The notes beneath the pieces are model-generated. The model was not told the origin of the DNA and did no database searches. It was given only the letters and a program-made list of their open reading frames with translations. From Paenibacillus dauci (GTDB lineage: Bacteria; Bacillota; Bacilli; Paenibacillales; Paenibacillaceae), in assembly GCF_000971985.1 (NCBI RefSeq), contig NZ_LAQQ01000001.1, positions 124,001-188,000 of the forward strand: a stretch of DNA of 64,000 nucleotides, written 5' to 3'. Shown here one piece after another: positions 9,227 to 17,555 of the stretch. The first letter of the stretch is position 1. Each line of letters starts with the position of its first letter. The position numbers were made by a program, and so were the translations under genes.

Positions 9227-9676
9227 ATGGAACATAAAGAAGAACTTCAGGTTAATATGGTGCTGGATATTTTTCGTATCTCTAATCTTTTTTCACGTAT
9301 GGGAGGAGAGTTGACGACAACGGTTGGTCTGACCAGTATCCAGCAATGGATGCTTCTCTCTTCAATATCCAAACAAGAGAAAGTAGCCATCAAAGAATTG
9401 CGCGGCGATACACTGGTGACCAAGCAGAATGTCTCCAGTATGGTAGACCGTCTAAAACAAGCTGGATATGTATCCACTTCTGCCGATCCAACGGATCGAC
9501 GAATTACGCGAGTAAGTTTAACCGCAGAAGGCAAAAAGGTTATCAGAGAACTGGAGCCTCTTACAACAGCAATAAATAACCAGATCTTTGAAGTATTTGA
9601 TGTTGAAGAATTGATTACATTCTCTTCTTTACTGCAGCGGTTAACTGCACAACTCACACAAAAGGTTAAATTCTAA
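9227..9676 (+). CDS. MarR family transcriptional regulator
   Basis: A 149-residue winged-helix repressor. The DNA-binding helix-turn-helix and wing are visible: KEVAIKELRGDTLVTKQNVSSMVDRLKQAGYV followed by DPTDRRITRVSLT (the DxRxxR wing signature). The dimerisation helices are at both ends. ATG 9227 is chosen because a TTG at 9206 would place the start inside the operator; GGTG lies 6-7 bases before 9227. MarR proteins usually release DNA on binding phenolic or oxidising compounds. The neighbour downstream is a short-chain dehydrogenase, and both genes carry the same 13-base operator, so this regulator probably represses itself and the dehydrogenase. Confidence 0.88.
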   Translation: MEHKEELQVNMVLDIFRISNLFSRMGGELTTTVGLTSIQQWMLLSSISKQEKVAIKELRGDTLVTKQNVSSMVDRLKQAGYVSTSADPTDRRITRVSLTAEGKKVIRELEPLTTAINNQIFEVFDVEELITFSSLLQRLTAQLTQKVKF

Positions 9677-9699
9677 TCGAATGTAACCTTTTATTTTTA
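9661..9699 (+). terminator. Terminator overlapping the end of marR
   Basis: AAAGGTTA pairs with TAACCTTT, followed by a T-rich run. It begins within the last codons of marR and separates it from the dehydrogenase, so the dehydrogenase has its own promoter. Confidence 0.7.
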
Positions 9700-9702
9700 A
9701 CC

Positions 9703-9726
9703 AATTAGTCAATTAGTTGTCTAATT
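9703..9726. promoter_or_regulatory. MarR-type operator upstream of the dehydrogenase gene
   Basis: Contains GTCAATTAGTTGT (9708-9720), the inverse of the copy before marR, and a local palindrome AATTAG-TTGT-CTAATT (9711-9726), with a further AATTAG at 9703. It sits just before the GAGGAG ribosome binding site, where a bound repressor would block transcription. Confidence 0.65.
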
Positions 9727-9748
9727 AAAATAGAGGAGCTGATTTGAG

Positions 9749-10504
9749 ATGGATCAACAATCGTCGAAAAAAGTAGTATTAATTACAGGTGCAAGTCGGG
9801 GAATAGGAGCCGAGACTGCCATCCTGTTGGGCAAAAGAGGATTCCGCGTAGTTGTTAACTATGCGTCGAGTAGAGAGCGAGCCGATAAAGTAGTCGAAGA
9901 AATCCGCAACTATGGTGGAGAAGCGATGGCTATCCAAGCGGACGTCCGCAATCCCGAAGAAGTCCATCGGATGGTCGAAAAAGTATTATCGGTATGGGGT
10001 TCCATCGATTCCATGGTTAATAACGCAAGCATGTCGTTTGTACAAAAATCTTTTTTGGAAATGACATGGGAAGAATTCTCCCAGAAGTTAAATGACGAGA
10101 TGATCTCGGCATTTACTGTAACAAAGTCTGTACTGCCATCGATGATTAAAAAACAGTATGGTCGAATTGTGCACGTAGCCAGTGGTCTGGCCAAAACACC
10201 TGCTCCTGGTATGATTGCGCATGGTTCCGCCAAAGCAAGTCTTGTTCAGTTTGCCAAATATGTAGCTCAGGAAGTAGGCGAGCATGGAATAACGGTAAAT
10301 GTTATTTCACCTGGACTCGTGGATACCGAAGCTTCATCGGATCAACCACAAGCTTTTCGTGATACGATAGCTTCGTTAACCCCAATGAAAAGAATAGCTT
10401 CAGCAGAGGATATTGCCAAGGCGATAGCTATGTATGCCGATGATGACTGTCAATTCATTACCGGAGCTTACATACCAGTGAATGGTGGCATAGATATGAA
10501 TTAA
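9749..10504 (+). CDS. Short-chain dehydrogenase/reductase with His in place of catalytic Tyr
   Basis: A 251-residue SDR-fold NAD(P)-dependent oxidoreductase resembling 3-oxoacyl-ACP reductase (FabG-like). The cofactor motif TGASRGIG is at residues 14-21 and the NNAS motif is near 91. The catalytic serine fits S145. The usual YxxxK is replaced by HGSAK: His158 stands where Tyr is expected and Lys162 is kept. The residues before the Lys are clear in the DNA (GCG CAT GGT TCC GCC AAA), so this is not a reading error. ATG 9749 follows GAGGAG. The gene is likely controlled by the adjacent MarR protein. The substrate is unknown, and the altered active site makes ordinary Tyr-based catalysis doubtful. 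Confidence 0.85.
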   Translation: MDQQSSKKVVLITGASRGIGAETAILLGKRGFRVVVNYASSRERADKVVEEIRNYGGEAMAIQADVRNPEEVHRMVEKVLSVWGSIDSMVNNASMSFVQKSFLEMTWEEFSQKLNDEMISAFTVTKSVLPSMIKKQYGRIVHVASGLAKTPAPGMIAHGSAKASLVQFAKYVAQEVGEHGITVNVISPGLVDTEASSDQPQAFRDTIASLTPMKRIASAEDIAKAIAMYADDDCQFITGAYIPVNGGIDMN

Positions 10505-10514
10505 CTACATTCCA

Positions 10515-10566
10515 AATAAGCGAACCTGATCTTGATACCATAATAAGATCGGGTTTGCTTATTTTT
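10515..10566 (+). terminator. Terminator after the dehydrogenase gene
   Basis: AATAAGC-AACC-GATCTT pairs with AAGATC-GGTT-GCTTATT and runs into five T. Confidence 0.85.
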
Positions 10567-10840
10567 CGTGTCCTATTAGTCATTTCAATCCATCGGTCAT
10601 ACTCTATTGGTGTATATACAGGAGAGCAATAGAATGCACTGGATTTGTATGCATTGAAATAGATAAAATCCACAAGAATGCTGGTTGCTCAATAACTTAG
10701 CGCCTGTTATAAATTAGGCTGGTAAAAAATTTCTACCCAACCGATAAAGGATTTGTTAGAGTATAAACACCTGCTCTGGTAAAACCTTGAAATGCATAAA
10801 CTGTATAAAAATGAACCTATACGAAAAAGGAATGATTGGC
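10567..10840. other. Upstream region of the sugar-sensing operon
   Basis: About 270 bases with no gene. It should contain the promoter of the sensor operon; TATAAA near 10760 is a possible -10 but I find no matching -35. No catabolite-response element was recognised here, unlike before the transporter operon. Confidence 0.35.
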
Positions 10841-11821
10841 TTGCATAAAAGAATCAGCTTGGCACTTGGCTCGGTATGTATCATTCTGCTCTGTTTTACG
10901 ATTGCGACTGTAGTACGAATGGTTCAATCCGATCAGCAGCAGTTGCCACAGTCTGCAGCAAAAAAAACATCCCAGTATCGCCTTGTACTCATTACCCATG
11001 ATTTGAGTACGCCGTTTTGGGATAAAATCGGAGAGAGTGCCAAGAAAGAAGCTTTGCAGCAAGGAGCGACACTCGAAGTATGGGGAAGCTATGGTGAAGA
11101 TCAGAACGATTTTCTTAAACAAATCGAGATTGCGATTGATTCCCGGATGGACGGCATTATTGTGCAAGGTCTGGATACGGAGGCTTTCAAAGAAATGACC
11201 AAAATCAAGGCTGCTTTTTATGGCATTCCGATTATTACAGTGGCGAGTGATGTTCCGATGAACGATAGTATGCGCAAAACATATATTGGTTCTGACCCTG
11301 TGATGGCAGGACGCACTATTGCCCGGCAAATGGTCAAAGATATGGGCGAAAGAGGAACAGCGATCTTGATTGGTAATGACCGTCACGAATATGATCAGCG
11401 TCAGCGGGTAAAAGGAGTGATGGAAGTATTGCAAAATTATCCTGATATCCAGATTGAATATATCCAGACCTCTAATCAAAAAGAAAAAGTAATGGCAGCC
11501 ACACAGGATGTATTAAATCGTTTCCCTGATGTAAACGCATTCATATCTGTTGATGCCAATCTAACAAGCGCAATGGTACAAGAGATTGAACGACGTTCGC
11601 AAATTGCTCCTTATTATATTTATTCGTTTGACGATCATCCTGATATCATATCCCTGCTGCGTAAAGGAAAACTCGATGGAGTCATTGAACAGTCACCGGA
11701 AACGATGGGCAAGATGAGTGTAGAAATGATGACCCAGTGGCTGAAAGGAGAAGAAATTCCGCTTAATACCAAGGGTTTCTTTACCAGCATACGAATTATC
11801 CAACCGGCGGATGTGCAATGA
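10841..11821 (+). CDS. Membrane-anchored sugar-binding sensor protein (XylFII-like)
   Basis: A 326-residue periplasmic-binding-protein fold anchored by one N-terminal membrane helix (about residues 7-27) and lacking a lipobox cysteine. The binding domain begins YRLVLITHDLSTPFWDKI and carries the ribose/xylose-family stretches DGIIVQGLD, GIPIITVASDVP and YIGSDPVMAGR. TTG 10841 is chosen because AAAGGA lies 9 bases upstream; ATG 10811 lacks a ribosome binding site. It overlaps the following histidine kinase by 4 bases (ATGA), so the two are made together. In Clostridium beijerinckii the xylose sensor XylFII works with LytS and YesN in just this order. By analogy this protein senses an external sugar and passes the signal to the kinase, rather than delivering sugar to a transporter. 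Confidence 0.8.
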   Translation: MHKRISLALGSVCIILLCFTIATVVRMVQSDQQQLPQSAAKKTSQYRLVLITHDLSTPFWDKIGESAKKEALQQGATLEVWGSYGEDQNDFLKQIEIAIDSRMDGIIVQGLDTEAFKEMTKIKAAFYGIPIITVASDVPMNDSMRKTYIGSDPVMAGRTIARQMVKDMGERGTAILIGNDRHEYDQRQRVKGVMEVLQNYPDIQIEYIQTSNQKEKVMAATQDVLNRFPDVNAFISVDANLTSAMVQEIERRSQIAPYYIYSFDDHPDIISLLRKGKLDGVIEQSPETMGKMSVEMMTQWLKGEEIPLNTKGFFTSIRIIQPADVQ

Positions 11822-13284
11822 TCGGTATTCAGCGGAAAATATGGACACTGACTGCAGTCGTTATGTTTATTATGGCGGTGATCTGGATCACGCTCACGTA
11901 TTACAATCAGAAAACGCAGGAACAGTATAATGATATTTTGCAGCGTTATTTGCGGATGAATGAAGTGACAACAGCGAGTCAGCAGCTGATCACTTCGCTC
12001 AACAATTATAGGCTTACGCCTACCGAGGGGAATTTGAGCAGTCTGCGCAGTAGAGAACATCAACTGAAAAATGTGCAGTGGTCGGTAGGCATGCTGCGCA
12101 ACGAGCAAAATGATTTTGCTTTAACCAGTTATATGAACCTGGTAGATAGTCTGATAGAAGCAACAGATCGCTCGGTGATGTTCCATTCAGAAAAAGAAAC
12201 TGAAGATTCCGTTAATGCCTTTGCCGAAGCAACACGCATTTCCAGATATATCTCAGAAATGACGCTGACGCTGCTGGACAAGGATATTCATACGTATGAA
12301 CAATCCTACCGTCAGATGATCAAGCAGTCCAACGAATTCAAGCAGCTGGGTGTACTGATTCTGCTGACAATTACTTTTATATTGCTGCTATTCACTTACT
12401 GGTTCTCACTGAGTATTACACATCCCATTCAGCAGCTGACCCAGGCAGCACAGGAACTGGCCAAGGGGCGATTTGATCTGCAGGTCAAGGTTAACTCGAC
12501 AGATGAAATTTCGTTTCTGGCCCGAATGTTCGAACATATGCGTATCAATATCAACAATCTGATTCTCGAGATTCAGCAGAATGCGCAGCTGGAAAGTGAG
12601 CTTCAACGCAGCAAGCTACTGCTCAAGGAAAGTCAGCTGCGCAGTCTGCAAAGTCAAATCAATCCGCATTTTCTATTTAATATACTGGATACGTTGTCCA
12701 AAAAAGCTTTTCTTGAAGGTGCTGAAGAAACCAGTGATCTGCTCGTTAGTGTGGCTGGACTGCTGCGTTATAATCTCAAACGGCTTGATCGATCAGTTAC
12801 ACTCTACAACGAGGTCAGTGTGATCCAGCAGTATATGGAGATCCAAAAAGCACGTTTTACCGATCGGCTGCAGCTGGAGACCGACATTGATGACAGTTGT
12901 CTGCATGTGCCTATTCCGGGGCTTACGCTTCAACCTATTATTGAGAACGCTATCATCCATGCTGTGGAGCCGGATGAACATGGAGGAACCATCCGCGTTA
13001 GTATACAGGATCTCGGCGAGCAGGTCAGAGTCGAGATTGCAGACGATGGCCCAGGCATGAGCCAGGAAAAAGTGCAGCAGATTCTGGATGAGTATCCAGT
13101 AGAAAATGAAGGACATTCTACCGGAATCGGATTTAGCAATGTCATTCAGCGGCTGCGGCTATTCTATGGAACCGATGATGTGATAGAAATCAGGAGCAGT
13201 CCGGGCAAAGGAACTACCGTTATTTTAAATTTACCAAAAAAGGGGAGAAATACGGCGCATGATGAAGCTGCTAATCGTGGATGA
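11818..13284 (+). CDS. Sensor histidine kinase, LytS/YesM type
   Basis: A 488-residue membrane kinase. It has a membrane helix at about residues 9-29, an extracytoplasmic helical region (30-176), a second membrane helix (177-198), HAMP (about 200-255), and a His_kinase domain with the phosphorylated histidine in QSQINPHFLFN (His284). An ATPase domain follows (IENAIIHAVEPDEHGG; DDGPGM; STGIGFSNV). It is the middle partner of a sensor-kinase-regulator set, overlapping the upstream sensor gene by ATGA and the downstream regulator by 26 bases. The short external region without a recognisable ligand-binding fold fits a kinase that takes its signal from the anchored sugar-binding protein. Confidence 0.92.
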   Translation: MIGIQRKIWTLTAVVMFIMAVIWITLTYYNQKTQEQYNDILQRYLRMNEVTTASQQLITSLNNYRLTPTEGNLSSLRSREHQLKNVQWSVGMLRNEQNDFALTSYMNLVDSLIEATDRSVMFHSEKETEDSVNAFAEATRISRYISEMTLTLLDKDIHTYEQSYRQMIKQSNEFKQLGVLILLTITFILLLFTYWFSLSITHPIQQLTQAAQELAKGRFDLQVKVNSTDEISFLARMFEHMRININNLILEIQQNAQLESELQRSKLLLKESQLRSLQSQINPHFLFNILDTLSKKAFLEGAEETSDLLVSVAGLLRYNLKRLDRSVTLYNEVSVIQQYMEIQKARFTDRLQLETDIDDSCLHVPIPGLTLQPIIENAIIHAVEPDEHGGTIRVSIQDLGEQVRVEIADDGPGMSQEKVQQILDEYPVENEGHSTGIGFSNVIQRLRLFYGTDDVIEIRSSPGKGTTVILNLPKKGRNTAHDEAANRG

Positions 13285-14806
13285 CGAGCAGGTCGGACGG
13301 GAAGGACTGCAAGCGATTCTGCAAAAAAGCTTCCCCGATCTCGTTATTGAACAGGCTCAAAACGGGAAAATTGCCATCCGAATGGCAGAAGAATTCCGGC
13401 CAGATCTGATACTGATGGACATCCGAATGCCGGGTATGGATGGTCTGGAGACGACCGAGCAGATCGGAGTCACTTTTCCGGATATCAAGGTCATTATGGT
13501 CACGGCCTATGATACATTCGAATATGCAAGGCGTGCAATCAAGCTGGGCGTCAAAGATTATTTACTCAAACCCAGTAAGGCAGGCGAGATTGTGTCTACC
13601 GTGCAGAAGGTGCTGGAACAGATTATCCAGGAGCGCAAAGAGCGTGAGCAAAGCGACCTTCGCAATGATGCACTGCAAAAAATTATGCCGGTCATTGAAG
13701 CGGATATTGTAACCCAGCTGCTATTCGATCATGTGCATCAGGTTCATTCGGATGAACTGGTACGATGGCTTGGGGTAGATACAGCCAGTGAGAAGTTCGC
13801 TCTTGCCATCCTGCTGCCTCCCGGACAAGAGCAGGCCTACAGTGCCATCAAAGCCAAAATCAGTTATACCGGCAGCGGCTGGGTAGGTGCATTATATGGT
13901 CGGCAGATTCCGGTAATTGCTTTTCGCAAACCAGGTACTTCTTTTCGCGCCCAGGCTTCTTCGCTGGCGCGTGACCTATTATCTGCGGCAGGTATGGATG
14001 AGCGGGAAGGATGGTTTGTCGGCATTGGCAATACTTACGAATCGCTAGCGGAGGTACGGCAGTCTTATCAGCAGGCACTTATTGCGACAATGGATATATC
14101 CCTTCCGGTCAAGTATCGATTTTATACCGATGTTACAGCTGCGGATACAGCTCATCAGGAGCATGCTCATTCCGGACGAAGCTGGGAACAGCGCTTTTTT
14201 GAACAGGTTCGTCTGGGGGAATGGGAGCATATCCGCGAAGAGACACTGGATTTGCTGCGACAGTACGAGAACAGGGGAACCAGCCGCCTGCAGGCACAGC
14301 AGCGGATTCTGGAGAGAATCTGGATTGCTTCCCGGGTACTGACCGAGATCGGGGTAGAAATCACGACACCGATGTACTCTTTCGAAGCGCAGGATTACCG
14401 TCAGCTGCGTATCGAGACCGGTCATATTCTGAACCATCTGGAACAGAGCTATCAGGAGCATCTGGAGAGAATCAAGCCGGATACGATTCGCAAAATCAAA
14501 CAATATATCATGGAGCATTCCCACGAAGACATTTCTCTGGAAGGGATTGGACAGAAGTTTGAACTCAGTCCTTTTTATATTAGTAAATTATTCAAGGAAC
14601 AGCTGGGAATCAACTATATTGATTTTCTGACGGAATGCCGGATTATCAAGGCGAAAAAGCTGATGAGTGATCCAATGCGCAGCATGAAAGAGATCACCTT
14701 TGAAGTCGGTTATCACGATCCCAATTATTTTAGTAAAGTGTTCAAGAAAATGTGTGATGTATCGCCTACAGAATATCGAAGGTCATTACTGGGCGGCTCC
14801 TCATGA
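13259..14806 (+). CDS. Response regulator, YesN/AraC type
   Basis: A 515-residue two-component regulator. The receiver domain at residues 1-120 carries the phosphorylated aspartate D54 in DLILMDIRMPGMDG and the conserved K in YLLKPSK. A long middle region of the YesN type follows. The last 100 residues form an AraC-type pair of helix-turn-helix motifs (EDISLEGIGQKFELSPFYISKLF; MKEITFEVGYHDPNYFSKVFKK). ATG 13259 lies inside the kinase gene, with GGGGAG about 10 bases upstream. Its natural targets are probably the downstream XylF-like gene or the importer operon at 16.3-20.3 kb. No binding site could be identified. Confidence 0.92.
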   Translation: MMKLLIVDDEQVGREGLQAILQKSFPDLVIEQAQNGKIAIRMAEEFRPDLILMDIRMPGMDGLETTEQIGVTFPDIKVIMVTAYDTFEYARRAIKLGVKDYLLKPSKAGEIVSTVQKVLEQIIQERKEREQSDLRNDALQKIMPVIEADIVTQLLFDHVHQVHSDELVRWLGVDTASEKFALAILLPPGQEQAYSAIKAKISYTGSGWVGALYGRQIPVIAFRKPGTSFRAQASSLARDLLSAAGMDEREGWFVGIGNTYESLAEVRQSYQQALIATMDISLPVKYRFYTDVTAADTAHQEHAHSGRSWEQRFFEQVRLGEWEHIREETLDLLRQYENRGTSRLQAQQRILERIWIASRVLTEIGVEITTPMYSFEAQDYRQLRIETGHILNHLEQSYQEHLERIKPDTIRKIKQYIMEHSHEDISLEGIGQKFELSPFYISKLFKEQLGINYIDFLTECRIIKAKKLMSDPMRSMKEITFEVGYHDPNYFSKVFKKMCDVSPTEYRRSLLGGSS

Positions 14807-14937
14807 AGTATACAGAAGATCATACTTGTAGCCGGTCAAATAAGAAAATAAGCAGAAACAGCGGAACTACCAAGACACGTTCCTACGATCAGAATGTAAT
14901 ATCCTATATACGTACAAAAACAGGCAGGGAGATTCAA

Positions 14938-16077
14938 TTGAAACCTGGGTATTTTCGTACCAATATCTTACTGATGTTAATACTATGTCTGCTATTGTCT
15001 GCTTGTAGTCATTCTGCTTCTACCGATTCATCGGCGCCGATCAGACCGGATTCGCAATCTGTTCAGCTAAAGGATACGAATACCCCATCCATAAAGCAGA
15101 ACATGCCTTCTTCATCAACCGGTTTTGAAGACAAGGACCATCGGATTCGAATCGGCTTCTCTATGGATACTCTAGTCGAAGAGCGCTGGAAAAAGGACCG
15201 TGAGCTGTTTCGCCAAGCTGCCGAGCAGAGAGGGGCAGAAGTAATCATCCAATCCGCCAACGGAGATGATGCTCGTCAGATTGTGCAGGCAGAGACGATG
15301 ATCCGGCAGGGGATCGATGTGCTGGTCATCGTACCTCATAATGCGGAAGCCGCAGCTGCAATTATACAGAAGGCACATCAAGCAGGAATCAAAGTGCTAT
15401 CCTATGATCGGCTGGTAAAAAATGCAGATGTGGATCTGTATGTCTCTTTTGATAATGAAGAAGTGGGACGTCTGCAGGCTCGTGCGATTATTAAGCAGGT
15501 TCCCAAAGGGAAATATGTATACATTGGTGGAGCCAACACCGATAATAACGCCCATCTGTTCAAAAAAGGAGTATTCGATATTCTCCAGCCCCTGATTGAA
15601 CGTGGCGATATTCAGGTGGTGTATGATCAATGGTCCAAAGACTGGCAACCTGCCTATGCCAAAGTTAATATGCAGCAGGCACTTCAGGCCAACCGCGATA
15701 AGGTGGATGCAGTTATTGTAGCTAATGATGCTACCGCTGGCGGAGCGATCGAGGCCCTTGCGGAAAAAGGAATGGCCGGACAGATTCCTGTTGCTGGTCA
15801 GGACGGCGATCTTGCTGCAGCCCGCCGTATTGTCAAGGGAACCCAGACGATGACTGTCTATAAACCCCTCCAGCAGCTTGCCGGTACAACAGCGGATATG
15901 GCTATTCGTCTGGCTCGCGGTGAGAAAATTGATACCCGGCAAAAAGTAAACAATGGTAAAACCGAAGTGCCTGCAGTACTGCTCCAGCCGATTGCAGTAG
16001 ATGTCACTAATCTGGATCAGACCATGATCCGGGATCATTTCCATTCCCGTGAAGAGATTTATGGACAGGTACAATAA
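14938..16077 (+). CDS. xylF: D-xylose-type sugar-binding lipoprotein (XylF-like)
   Basis: A 379-residue binding lipoprotein very similar in layout to E. coli XylF: IRIGFSMDTLVEERWKKDR, a QSANGDDARQ segment, GIDVLVIVPHNAEAA, KVLSYDRLVKNADVDLYVSF, GGANTDNNA, and SNDATAGGAI written here as ANDATAGGAI. TTG 14938 is preferred: GGGAGA lies 5-6 bases upstream and the protein then has a normal signal peptide with lipobox LLLSAC (Cys23). Starting at ATG 14803, which overlaps the regulator stop, would place the lipid cysteine at an improbable residue 68. It is the last gene of the sensing operon. The real importer genes come next behind a terminator with a second binding protein, so this one may feed the same permease or serve sensing. 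Confidence 0.82.
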   Translation: MKPGYFRTNILLMLILCLLLSACSHSASTDSSAPIRPDSQSVQLKDTNTPSIKQNMPSSSTGFEDKDHRIRIGFSMDTLVEERWKKDRELFRQAAEQRGAEVIIQSANGDDARQIVQAETMIRQGIDVLVIVPHNAEAAAAIIQKAHQAGIKVLSYDRLVKNADVDLYVSFDNEEVGRLQARAIIKQVPKGKYVYIGGANTDNNAHLFKKGVFDILQPLIERGDIQVVYDQWSKDWQPAYAKVNMQQALQANRDKVDAVIVANDATAGGAIEALAEKGMAGQIPVAGQDGDLAAARRIVKGTQTMTVYKPLQQLAGTTADMAIRLARGEKIDTRQKVNNGKTEVPAVLLQPIAVDVTNLDQTMIRDHFHSREEIYGQVQ

Positions 16078-16127
16078 CCGTATAATGACGCCGATTTTTT
16101 ATAATATGGTATAAATTACCCTTACTT

Positions 16128-16168
16128 CATCCCTGTACTGCGCATACCAACGTAGTACAGGGATGTTT
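16128..16168 (+). terminator. Terminator of the sugar-sensing operon
   Basis: CATCCCTGTACT pairs perfectly with AGTACAGGGATG, followed by TTTGT. It separates the sensing genes from the transport genes. Confidence 0.85.
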
Positions 16169-16231
16169 GTCTATTCTAACCTGAATAACCCCAGGATAAA
16201 AAAGTACAGATGATTGCAAAAGAGTACTATA

Positions 16232-16245
16232 TTTAAGCGCTTACA
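16232..16245 (+). promoter_or_regulatory. CcpA catabolite-response element (cre)
   Basis: TTTAAGCGCTTACA matches the cre consensus TGWAANCGNTNWCA at all defined positions but one (T for G at position 2). It overlaps the -35 region of the importer operon promoter, so CcpA with HPr(Ser-P) would repress when a preferred sugar is available. Confidence 0.7.
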
Positions 16246-16268
16246 TAACGTAAAACCAGTGATATGAT
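16241..16268 (+). promoter_or_regulatory. Promoter of the monosaccharide importer operon
   Basis: TTACAT at 16241-16246 and TATGAT at 16263-16268 are separated by 16 bases. The weak -35 and overlapping cre suggest a promoter that depends on an activator (possibly the YesN-type regulator) and is repressed by CcpA. Confidence 0.5.
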
Positions 16269-16311
16269 TAGTCCTGTAAGAAGACAGATACGATTGAGAG
16301 GGGTTATTCAA

Positions 16312-17439
16312 TTGAGAAAAAACTTCAAAGGCATGGCACTTTTGCTTGTTATTATGATGGTAACTGTTCTGGTCTCTGCATGCAGCGGTGGAGCTAATGG
16401 AACCGGCGGCAGTGGAAGCAGCAGCGCAGTCAGCGTTGGTATCGTTCTCCCGACCAAAGATGAACCAAGATGGGTACAGGATGAACAGCGCTTCAAGGAT
16501 GCACTCTCAGGCACCAACTATTCCACAGAAATCCTGTTCAGTCAGGGTTCATCTGCCAAAGAAAAAGAAAATGTAGAAACATTGATCAGCAAAGGAATTA
16601 AAGTATTGATCATCTGCCCTCAGGATGGTGCAGCTGCCGCAGCCGCTGTAGAATCCGCCAAAAAAGAAGGCATTACCGTTATCTCTTACGATCGTCTGAT
16701 CACAGATACAGATGCTGTTGACTATTATGTGACTTTCGACAGTCTCGCAGTAGGTGCAGCTCAAGGACAATATCTGGTTGATCATGCCAAAGGATCCGGC
16801 GTACCGCTTTACCTGTATGCTGGTGCATCATCGGATAACAACGCGTTCCTGTTCTTCCAGGGAGCATGGGAAGTACTGCAACCGAAAATTGCTGATGGCA
16901 CATTCAAAATCGCCAATTCCTCTGAAGCAGTAGCACTGAAAGACACCAAAGAGCTGTCCCGTGACCAGCTGGGTGCAATTATCGGTCAGGTAACGACCAA
17001 CTGGGATCCAAACGAAGCGAAAAACAAAGCCCAGACTCACCTGACAGCTGTATCGGATGATATGAAAGGCGATATCGCTATCCTGGCACCGAATGATGGT
17101 ACAGCACGTTCTATCGCTGATGTATTCTCTGCCGACTCTACTGTGAAGAGCTATGTGATCACTGGTCAGGATGCAGAGCAGGCTTCCATCCAGTATATTA
17201 TCAACAAAAAACAGTCCATGACCGTATTTAAAGATGTTCGTACCCTCGTCAAAGATGCAATGGGTATGGCTGTTGAAGTACTGGAAGGCAAAAAACCGGA
17301 AACTACAGGCTCTTACAACAATGGAACTGTAGATGTCAAAGCCAAGCAAACCGACGTTATCGTAGTCGATAAAGATAATGTACAAAAAGAACTGATCGAC
17401 TCCGGCTACTACAAAGCGGAAGACTTCACAGGTCTGTAA
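16312..17439 (+). CDS. chvE: Multiple-monosaccharide binding lipoprotein (ChvE-like)
   Basis: A 375-residue lipoprotein of the ChvE family, binding proteins for xylose, arabinose, glucose or galactose importers. The signal peptide ends in lipobox LVSAC (Cys24). The body shows VSVGIVLPTKDEPRWVQDEQR, GIKVLIICPQDGAAAA, ITVISYDRLI, LYAGASSDNNA and LAPNDGTARSI. TTG 16312 is preferred: GAGAGGGG is 8 bases upstream, whereas the ATG at 16264 falls inside the promoter -10 box. The signal-sequence charge and lipobox fit that start. It is the first gene of the importer operon, followed by the ATPase (117 bases later) and the permease. Confidence 0.9.
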   Translation: MRKNFKGMALLLVIMMVTVLVSACSGGANGTGGSGSSSAVSVGIVLPTKDEPRWVQDEQRFKDALSGTNYSTEILFSQGSSAKEKENVETLISKGIKVLIICPQDGAAAAAAVESAKKEGITVISYDRLITDTDAVDYYVTFDSLAVGAAQGQYLVDHAKGSGVPLYLYAGASSDNNAFLFFQGAWEVLQPKIADGTFKIANSSEAVALKDTKELSRDQLGAIIGQVTTNWDPNEAKNKAQTHLTAVSDDMKGDIAILAPNDGTARSIADVFSADSTVKSYVITGQDAEQASIQYIINKKQSMTVFKDVRTLVKDAMGMAVEVLEGKKPETTGSYNNGTVDVKAKQTDVIVVDKDNVQKELIDSGYYKAEDFTGL

Positions 17440-17555
17440 GCTCAAATCCATCCAGGCATCCGGTGGTAAGACAGGGACAGAATCATGTTCCTGTCTTGCC
17501 ATTCGCGTGCCGGTAAAGATGAATAATCCGCAAGAGCAGGCAAGGAGGAGCAGCA

